From Kiritimatiellia bacterium (GTDB taxonomy: Bacteria; Verrucomicrobiota; Kiritimatiellia; SLAD01), in contig SLCI01000002.1 in NCBI GenBank assembly GCA_007125875.1, positions 1-8,687 on the forward strand: 8,687 bases of DNA, read 5' to 3'. The notes below the pieces were generated by a model. The model was not told the DNA's origin. It did no database searches and was given only the letters and a program-made list of their open reading frames with translations. Of this stretch, positions 1 through 5,444 are shown one piece after another; positions within the stretch are counted from its first letter, which is position 1, and each line of letters opens with the position of its first letter. The translations under genes and the position numbers were made by a program.

Positions 1-79
1 ATGATCGAGGTGACCACGTTCGGCAATATATGGCGCGGACAACGACGCGAGTGGCGTGGCGAATAGCGGTTGGAATCAT
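1..79 (-). CDS. Possible start of the next gene downstream of mnmG (partial)
   Basis: On the minus strand an ATG at 79-77 overlaps the mnmG stop codon in an ATGA arrangement, which is typical of translationally coupled genes. Its reading frame stays open to the window edge and would begin MIPTAIRHATRVVV. The evidence is weak: all three minus-strand frames are open over these 75 bases, including the mnmG frame itself after its TGA, and I recognise no family in any of them. The piece does not resemble the start of RsmG, the gene that often follows mnmG. The real start could lie beyond the edge. Confidence 0.2.
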   Translation of the reverse strand, partial: MIPTAIRHATRVVVRAIYCRTWSPRS

Positions 80-2004
80 CCCTTTAGACGCTTAATCCAA
101 ACCGATAGGATCGCAATATCGGAGGGATTCACACCCGATATGCGTGACGCTTGGCCGAGATTTTCAGGCAAAATCTTTTTAAGCTTTTCACGCGACTCAT
201 AGCGTAAAGCGGAAATCTGATCGTAAACGAGTTCTGGCGGAATTTTCACGCGATCCAGCTGGCTAGCTTTATTTATCTGCGTGCGCTCGCGCTCGATATA
301 TCCTTCATACTTAAGATCGATCTCGATCTGCTCAATTTCGGTCGCCGAAAGCGAGCCATCGCGATCCGCCAGCTCTTTATAACTCATACCTGGCCGGCGC
401 AAAATCTGCGCCAAGGAATTGCCATTCTCGTAGGTCGTCTTCAGTCGCTGGATCTCTTGGGCAATGCGGAGTTGCATTTGGTCTATCTCGGCAAGCTCAG
501 ATTCAGACAGAATCCCAATCGCCTTGGCCTTTTCCTGTAGTCGAAAAGGCGCATTATCCTGACGCAATATCAGGCGGTGTTCAGCTCGGGAAGTGAACAT
601 GCGGTACGGTTCATCTGTCCCCTTGGTTACCAGATCATCGATCAGGACACCAAGATAGCCCTCGTGACGATCAATCAGGAGCGGTGCCTGTCCCCGCACC
701 TTCATCGCTGCATTGACTCCTGCGATGAAGCCTTGGCCTGCGGCCTCCTCATAACCCGTCGTGCCATTGATCTGACCGGCCATAAATAGATTCTCGACCA
801 CCTTTGATTCCAGCGAGTGGTAGAGCTGGGTGGGATCCAAGTAATCATATTCAATCGCATACCCCGGCTTCAGAAATTCGGCCCGCTCCAACCCAGGTAT
901 CGAGCGGATCATCTCAACCTGAACCTCCTCCGGCAAGCTGTTAGAGGTACCATTTGGATAGATTTCAATGCAGTCACGGCCTTCCGGCTCAATAAAGACA
1001 TGATGCCCCGGCTTGTCGCGGAATTTCACTATTTTGTCTTCAATGGACGGACAATAGCGTACGCCCGTACCCTCAATCATCCCGCCATACATGGCGCTTC
1101 TAGACAGGTTTTCCTCAATGATTTCATGTGTCTTTTCCGTCGTGTGCGTCAAAAAGCAGTCTATTTGGCGGTCGCCCGGCAACCAAGGCTTGAGTGGCGT
1201 GCCCAAATGTTCCACGTGGAACATTGCCGATTTGGCCGACATCGCCGAAGATTCATCTCTGTCCCTTGAGCCCGAATGTTCCACGTGGAACAATGCGAGG
1301 TCGCGTTTAGCTGCCCGCGAGAATACGGGCGGAGGTTCGACGCCGGGCTGACGATCCGTTTTGTGGTAATCAATGCTTTCGCGGTGTAGGCGGGGCGGCG
1401 TGCCTGTTTTTAGGCGGCCCATCCGGAAGCCCAGTTGTTGAAAGGTATGGCTTAATTGATAAGCACCTTGTTCGCCGAGCCGGCCGCCTTCGAGCGTGCG
1501 GTCACCAATATAGATCTTGCCGCCGAGAAAGGTGCCGGTCGCGATCACAACGGTCCGGCTTAGTATGGTGGATCCGTCTTCTGTGATAATGCCTTTTAGT
1601 TTGCCATGCTCGAGGTGGAGGTTGCCAGCTGTGGCCTCGATGATCTCTATCTGCTTTTCGCCATCTATTACGGCTTGGATGCGGGCTGGGAAAGCGGACT
1701 TTTCGGATTGGAGGCGGTGCGCTTGCACGGCGGGCCCTTTGCGGGTGTTAAGCGTGCGAAACTGAATTCCGGTATAATCAGCATTGCGTGCCAATTCGCC
1801 GCCGAGTGCGTCGAGCTCACAAACGATATGCGATTTGGCCATGCCGCCAATCGAGGGATTGCATGACATACGACCGATCGCTTGTCGATCCATTGTGAGT
1901 AGCCCGGTGCGCATGCCCATGCGGGCCGCCGCTAAGGCGGCCTCATAACCGGCATGGCCAGCTCCGACCACGAGCACATCATATTGAGGGGCGTGACTAG
2001 ACAT
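76..2004 (-). CDS. mnmG: MnmG (GidA), tRNA uridine-5-carboxymethylaminomethyl modification enzyme, with a parS-bearing insert
   Basis: This is the FAD-dependent partner of MnmE. Together they add a (carboxymethyl)aminomethyl group to C5 of wobble U34 in certain tRNAs, in the cytoplasm. Visible motifs are the N-terminal FAD-binding GAGHAGYEAA (residues 14-23), MSCNPSIGG with the conserved Cys48, GRLKTGTPPRLH (196-207), GVRYCPSIEDK with the second conserved Cys318, NGTTGYEEAAGQGF, and the C-terminal GQASRISGVNPSDIAIL. The length, 642 aa, is close to the family norm of about 630. Residues 230-282, between PPPVFS and CFLTHT, are about 40 residues longer than I recall for E. coli MnmG. They are hydrophilic and contain two FHVEH peptides (239-243, 262-266) encoded by parS-like palindromes. 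The ATG start gives the canonical N-terminus and lies 5 bp after the mnmE stop. The Shine-Dalgarno is weak (GGTAAG, inside the end of mnmE), which suggests coupling to mnmE translation. Confidence 0.97.
   Translation of the reverse strand: MSSHAPQYDVLVVGAGHAGYEAALAAARMGMRTGLLTMDRQAIGRMSCNPSIGGMAKSHIVCELDALGGELARNADYTGIQFRTLNTRKGPAVQAHRLQSEKSAFPARIQAVIDGEKQIEIIEATAGNLHLEHGKLKGIITEDGSTILSRTVVIATGTFLGGKIYIGDRTLEGGRLGEQGAYQLSHTFQQLGFRMGRLKTGTPPRLHRESIDYHKTDRQPGVEPPPVFSRAAKRDLALFHVEHSGSRDRDESSAMSAKSAMFHVEHLGTPLKPWLPGDRQIDCFLTHTTEKTHEIIEENLSRSAMYGGMIEGTGVRYCPSIEDKIVKFRDKPGHHVFIEPEGRDCIEIYPNGTSNSLPEEVQVEMIRSIPGLERAEFLKPGYAIEYDYLDPTQLYHSLESKVVENLFMAGQINGTTGYEEAAGQGFIAGVNAAMKVRGQAPLLIDRHEGYLGVLIDDLVTKGTDEPYRMFTSRAEHRLILRQDNAPFRLQEKAKAIGILSESELAEIDQMQLRIAQEIQRLKTTYENGNSLAQILRRPGMSYKELADRDGSLSATEIEQIEIDLKYEGYIERERTQINKASQLDRVKIPPELVYDQISALRYESREKLKKILPENLGQASRISGVNPSDIAILSVWIKRLKG
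1208..1223. other. parS-like ParB-binding palindrome 1, inside mnmG
   Basis: This is the perfect 16-bp palindrome TGTTCCACGTGGAACA. The symmetry extends to 20 bp as AATGTTCCACGTGGAACATT (1206-1225). It agrees with the widely conserved chromosomal parS motif (TGTTnCACGTGnAACA type), where ParB/Spo0J loads as a CTP-dependent clamp. On the mnmG strand it is read MFHVEH (residues 261-266). Binding by ParB is inferred; the sequence match is direct. Confidence 0.88.
1277..1292. other. parS-like ParB-binding palindrome 2, inside mnmG
   Basis: A second perfect copy of TGTTCCACGTGGAACA lies exactly 69 bp (23 codons) from the first, centre to centre. It is translated in the same phase of mnmG, giving LFHVEH (residues 238-243). 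The flanking symmetry stops at 16 bp. An in-phase pair of identical 16-mers in one gene segment is very unlikely by chance. Confidence 0.88.
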
Positions 2005-2009
2005 CGCTT

Positions 2010-3392
2010 TTACTTACCAATACAGAATCGTGAGAAGATGGTGTTCAATAACTCATCATGGTAAGTTCGTCCAGTGACTTGACCAAGATAATCGAGCACA
2101 TCCCGCATCCGTGAGGAGGCCAGTGGCACTAAATCATCAGACAGTGTTGATAACATCTCCAAAACCATCTGTATTTCAGTCTGAGCCTTGCTGAGGAGGT
2201 TCCTGTGCCGCTCTGATATAGTCGCATGAGGACGGCTATGAAGGTCAATTTGATCGGCTAGATGTTTTCCAATTGATTCTTTAACGTTTTCAATATCAGT
2301 TAATTGCGTAGCTGATATGTAGATTTCTGCTGGCGGTGCTTCCGATGGATCTATCAGGTCGATCTTGTTGGCAATAATCAGCAACTTTGCTGGGTTGGCT
2401 GTTAATAACCTGTCGATTTCTTGTGTATCGGCGGGCGCAGAGGCGTCAATCAGGTGAATATGGAGGTCTGCGCGGGTCATTTGATCGCGAGTCCGGGCGA
2501 TGCCGATTTGCTCGATCTCGCAATCGGTGATGCGGAGTCCGGCGGTATCGATTAATCGGATCGGAATGCCATCGATGACGAGATCTTCTTCAATCGTATC
2601 GCGCGTGGTGCCGGGCGTGTCGGAGACGATAGCTCTGTCCCTCCCGAGCAGTCCGTTCAGCAAGGTGGATTTACCGACGTTCGGCTTGCCGGATATAACC
2701 ACAACGGCACCGTCTCGCAGTAGATGGCCCTCATCCCACGTGCTCAACAGGGCCTTGCTCTCACCAAGACACGCTTCTAAACCCGCGATCAACGTCGGCA
2801 TGACGGTTTCGGGCAATTCATCTTCAGGGAAATCCAGCGTTGCCTCAATATCGGCGGCGATCGCGATGAGGCGGTCGTAGAGCGTATTCAGTTGAGTGCT
2901 CAACTGGCCGTCCAGTTGGTCCATGGCCGCGGCGGCTGCGCGCGCGGAACGTGCATGAATTAAGTCCAGCACGGCCTCGGCCTGCACGAGATCCATGCGC
3001 CCATTCAAGAAGGCCCGTTGTGTGAATTCGCCCGGTTGTGCCAGCCGCGCACCGGCCTCAAGGCAGGTGCGCAGGATGCGTTTGGCGCATTGATGACCAC
3101 CATGACCCTGTAGCTCGACCACGTCTTCACCGGTATAGCTGTGCGGCGAGCGCATGATTAGACAAAGCGCTTGATCGATTATTGTCTGTCCCTCGATCAC
3201 GTGACCGAACGCAAAGGTCCCGGCGGCTCGCTTGGAGGGCGGATTTCCGCTGCACTTGAAAACGCGATCAGCGATTTCATAGGCTTGCGGCCCCGAAATC
3301 CGGATAACCGATACGCCAGCTTCGCCCAGCGCCGTGGCGATGGCCGCGATGGTGTCAGTGGTGGAGTCGGGGGCTGGTACGGAAGTGGTCAC
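2010..3392 (-). CDS. mnmE: MnmE (TrmE), tRNA modification GTPase
   Basis: This is the GTP- and folate-binding partner of MnmG in wobble-uridine modification; it supplies the one-carbon unit from a tetrahydrofolate derivative. The N-terminal folate-binding domain is visible (DTIAAIATALGEAGVSVIRI from residue 13, SYTGEDVVELQGHGG 85-99, GEFTQRAFLNGRMDLVQAEA 121-140). A helical domain follows, interrupted by the G domain: P-loop GKPNVGKS (235-242), TTRDT (262-266), DTAG (282-285), NKID (342-345) and SAT (360-362). The last four residues, CIGK (457-460), are the conserved C-terminal motif with its catalytic Cys. At 460 aa it is full length. The start is GTG at 3392-3390, overlapping the parA stop as GTGA. 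No ATG fits the conserved N-terminus better. This overlap points to translational coupling with parA. Confidence 0.97.
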   Translation of the reverse strand: MTTSVPAPDSTTDTIAAIATALGEAGVSVIRISGPQAYEIADRVFKCSGNPPSKRAAGTFAFGHVIEGQTIIDQALCLIMRSPHSYTGEDVVELQGHGGHQCAKRILRTCLEAGARLAQPGEFTQRAFLNGRMDLVQAEAVLDLIHARSARAAAAAMDQLDGQLSTQLNTLYDRLIAIAADIEATLDFPEDELPETVMPTLIAGLEACLGESKALLSTWDEGHLLRDGAVVVISGKPNVGKSTLLNGLLGRDRAIVSDTPGTTRDTIEEDLVIDGIPIRLIDTAGLRITDCEIEQIGIARTRDQMTRADLHIHLIDASAPADTQEIDRLLTANPAKLLIIANKIDLIDPSEAPPAEIYISATQLTDIENVKESIGKHLADQIDLHSRPHATISERHRNLLSKAQTEIQMVLEMLSTLSDDLVPLASSRMRDVLDYLGQVTGRTYHDELLNTIFSRFCIGK

Positions 3393-4342
3393 GGCTGTGC
3401 ATTGGCGGAGTCGGGACGCTCATCGAGCGGAGACTCCATATGCCCGGGATCAGCGGAAAGCGCATCCTGGTCGGATTCTTTAAGATTTTCTGAATCAACA
3501 GGTTCCGTAGATTTTTCTACACCAGATGTATTTACTGATGTCGCCGAACTGGGCTTTTTCCGGCGCTGTTTAATGCGCTCAATCAGTTCTGTGGCGAGGC
3601 TGCGATAGGCGGCCGCAGCGACGGAACGCGGATCATATTCGATGATTGGTATGCCGTGACTGGGTGCCTCGCCCAGTCGAATGCTGCGCGGAATGAGCGT
3701 CTCGAATACCTGTTCATCAAAGTGTGTAGCCACTTCTTGCACAACTTGTTGCGAGAGATTTGTGCGCATGTCGTACATGGTCATCACAATGCCTTCGATT
3801 TCGAGGTCGGGGTTCGCGCCACTGTCGCGTAGCCGGTCGACGAGACGCAGCATAACGCTAAGTCCTTCCAACGCATAGTATTCGCACTGCATGGGAATCA
3901 GTAGGCTGTGTGCTGCGGTCAGCGTGTTCATCGTCAAAATGCCCAACGAAGGCGGGCAATCGATCAAAATAATATCGTATTGGCCGGCTTCCAGCACGGG
4001 CGTGAGCGCCTCTTTGAAGGGATGCAGATAGGAATCGGTGCGCGCGATGTCGACCTCAGCGCCCGCTAGGTCGACCTCGGCCGGCAGTAGATCAAAGTCC
4101 GCGATCTGTGTTGGTTGAATAAAGGAGACGAGCGGTGCTTCGCCCAGCAAAGCGCTATAAATACTCTTCCCTTCCTCTTTCTCGATGCCGATTCCGCTGG
4201 TTGCGTTGGCTTGCGGATCCACGTCAATCAGGAGGACTTTTTGTTGCTGTTCGGCTAGACAGGCGGCTAGATTGATGGCCGTGGTGGTTTTTCCAACCCC
4301 GCCCTTTTGATTCGCAATCGCAATAACCCGTGTATGTTTCAT
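3389..4342 (-). CDS. parA: ParA (Soj-type) chromosome-partitioning ATPase
   Basis: ParA binds nonspecific DNA as an ATP dimer and moves ParB-parS complexes during chromosome segregation. The protein is 317 aa. It has the deviant Walker A motif KGGVGKTT (13-20) with the signature Lys, then LLIDVDPQAN (37-46), the Walker B region IILIDCPPSLG (124-134), and IPRSIRLGEAPSHG (217-230), typical of chromosomal Soj/ParA. I chose the ATG at 4342-4340 because conserved sequence begins right there (MKHTRVIAIANQKGG). The frame is open upstream to 4519, but that 59-residue extension has no ParA character and would run into the divergent gene. A possible Shine-Dalgarno (AGTGG) lies about 8 nt upstream. Residues from about 262 to 317 form a polar, acidic, probably disordered tail, longer than in the usual ~255-260-residue ParA. 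parB is not next to it: mnmE follows with a 4-bp overlap. Confidence 0.95.
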   Translation of the reverse strand: MKHTRVIAIANQKGGVGKTTTAINLAACLAEQQQKVLLIDVDPQANATSGIGIEKEEGKSIYSALLGEAPLVSFIQPTQIADFDLLPAEVDLAGAEVDIARTDSYLHPFKEALTPVLEAGQYDIILIDCPPSLGILTMNTLTAAHSLLIPMQCEYYALEGLSVMLRLVDRLRDSGANPDLEIEGIVMTMYDMRTNLSQQVVQEVATHFDEQVFETLIPRSIRLGEAPSHGIPIIEYDPRSVAAAAYRSLATELIERIKQRRKKPSSATSVNTSGVEKSTEPVDSENLKESDQDALSADPGHMESPLDERPDSANAQP

Positions 4343-4373
4343 AACGATACCCACTTTCAAGCTGTGGAGGCGG

Positions 4374-4402
4374 AGTGTAAGCCTCGCGTGGTGTAAAGTC
4401 CA
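4374..4402 (-). promoter_or_regulatory. Candidate sigma70-type promoter for parA-mnmE-mnmG
   Basis: On the minus strand TGGACT (4402-4397, 4 of 6 to TTGACA) and TACACT (4379-4374, 4 of 6 to TATAAT) are separated by exactly 17 bp. Transcription would start roughly 25-30 nt before the parA ATG. Each box is weak, so this is a best guess within the 157-bp divergent intergenic region (4343-4499). On the plus strand the only box-like sequence is TATGAT at 4458-4463, without a convincing -35 partner. Confidence 0.25.
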
Positions 4403-4499
4403 TACTGGGATGTGAGCAAATGGGCACAGGCAATGAAGGTCGACGGTGACTTGAGGGTATGATACGAGTTTTGAACTACGGCATGGAGAGATCGTTGCG

Positions 4500-5414
4500 A
4501 TGAAAAATTGGAGGCACATTATTCAGCGTTGGTTGCCAATGGCGCATTATGAGGTCAACCCGTTTGCGCGCGGTTCTGCGTGGTCTCACGTTGAGCTGCT
4601 GATACGGAGCGTTTTTTGGGCACTGATGGCCTTCTTGGTGTATGCCTGGTTGATGGTCATTCTGGTGGATGTGCTGGACTGGTTTGCACCGTTTGCTGTG
4701 CTGGAGGAACAAGCTTCCTACCCTGCCATGATGTTGTTCTATTTCTTTGGCGAGGCATTGGTCTTATCTCCGGCGCCGATCGAGAACCTGCAGTTTGTAT
4801 TGCTTGCTTGGTCGGCAGCATTCTCACTCTGTTTAGCGATCTATTCTTGGCTGCGCAAAGATACTTGGGGCGGCACGGTCTTTCTTTTGCTGAGCCTAGG
4901 CTTGGCGCTGATGTATCTGAATGACGCCTTCAATTACCGACACGATTTGGTCACGACCGTGTTGTGGCATCTTTATGGACCCGACCGACCGCCGCGAGGC
5001 AATGTGGTCAGCATCATTGTCGAGATCCTGTTTTATGCATTCATCGCGATCTTTATGCTGGGCGCAACAGTGCTGTGGTTGCGTCACTGTCGTAAGACGA
5101 AGCGTATAGTGCATTTCGGTCTGGTGGCTTTCGGCGCCTATTTTGTGGCTTCGGTGGGCTCGGCGACGAGGCATATCGGGAGTTGGTATGATCGCTGGGG
5201 GATTGTGATCGGGTCCTTTTTCCCGGATCACTTCCGCGAAAAGATTCAAGAGTTGCCTTTTCCGCAGTCTCGTCATACGGGCCCGAAAGAGTTTTGGATT
5301 ATTGATTGGTGGTTTGAGGAAACGATCGAGTATATTGGCGCTGCAGCCTTTTTCGTATTCGTTATGTTGAACGTCCTGCTGATCTGGCATGATCGAACCA
5401 AGGTGCATCAGTAA
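4500..5414 (+). CDS. Six-helix integral membrane protein, unrecognised family
   Basis: The protein is 304 aa and very hydrophobic. Likely transmembrane segments are near residues 33-58, 97-117, 123-140, 169-194, 203-221 and 274-297. Positive residues cluster in the predicted cytoplasmic loops (LRK 118-120, RHCRKTKR 195-202), giving an N-in/C-in topology. Polar residues gather on the predicted periplasmic side or at helix ends: NDAFNYRHD (141-149), ATRHIGSWYD (222-231) and FEETIEYIG (272-280). This could be an acidic/His site as in intramembrane hydrolases, but I cannot name a family and do not assign a function. The ATG has a good Shine-Dalgarno, GGAGAG (4485-4490), 9 nt upstream. The next gene begins 30 bp after the stop on the same strand, so the two are probably one operon and may act on the same envelope substrate. 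Confidence 0.85.
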   Translation: MKNWRHIIQRWLPMAHYEVNPFARGSAWSHVELLIRSVFWALMAFLVYAWLMVILVDVLDWFAPFAVLEEQASYPAMMLFYFFGEALVLSPAPIENLQFVLLAWSAAFSLCLAIYSWLRKDTWGGTVFLLLSLGLALMYLNDAFNYRHDLVTTVLWHLYGPDRPPRGNVVSIIVEILFYAFIAIFMLGATVLWLRHCRKTKRIVHFGLVAFGAYFVASVGSATRHIGSWYDRWGIVIGSFFPDHFREKIQELPFPQSRHTGPKEFWIIDWWFEETIEYIGAAAFFVFVMLNVLLIWHDRTKVHQ

Positions 5415-5444
5415 GCGTGCGTATCTGGGATAAAAGGGGACACC

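Larger units (their letters stand above)
1201..1296. repeat. Pair of 27-bp direct repeats carrying the parS palindromes
   Basis: Bases 1201-1227 and 1270-1296 match at 25 of 27 positions. The differences are 1205/1274 and 1224/1293. The shared block extends beyond the palindrome: GCCC(a/g)AA on the left and (t/a)TGC on the right. This suggests that one site arose by local duplication, or that the flanks are also constrained. The 42-bp spacer between the copies shows no repeat. Confidence 0.8.

Noticed and set aside
817..1269. A 150-codon plus-strand open frame opposite mnmG
   Set aside because: It lies wholly antisense to a clear MnmG, has no recognisable family character, and its Phe-His-Val-Glu-His stretch is just the palindrome read on the other strand.
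1201..1296. The repeated palindromes as a CRISPR array or mobile-element inverted repeats
   Set aside because: There are only two copies, they are in frame inside a conserved gene, and there is no spacer series or transposase nearby; the parS explanation fits the exact sequence.
2737..2742. CACGTG core as another parS site in mnmE
   Set aside because: The flanks (CATCC and CTCAA) lack the required TGTTC/GAACA symmetry.
2500..2880. A 126-codon plus-strand open frame opposite mnmE
   Set aside because: It is antisense to the conserved G domain of MnmE, and its Ser/Arg-rich composition is typical of a shadow frame.
3198..3203. CACGTG core as a third parS site in mnmE
   Set aside because: The flanks (CGAT on the left, ACCG on the right) do not match the parS arms; the six-base core alone occurs by chance.
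4458..4463. TATGAT as the -10 box of a promoter for the membrane-protein gene
   Set aside because: No -35-like hexamer is found 16-18 bp upstream, so a single hexamer is not enough to call a promoter.
4343..4519. N-terminal extension of ParA to an upstream ATG at 4519
   Set aside because: The 59 extra residues do not resemble ParA, the canonical N-terminus starts at 4342, and the extension would overlap the divergent gene at 4500.
4896..5408. A 170-codon minus-strand open frame opposite the six-helix membrane protein
   Set aside because: The plus-strand protein has coherent transmembrane topology and a ribosome-binding site; the antisense frame has no such support.
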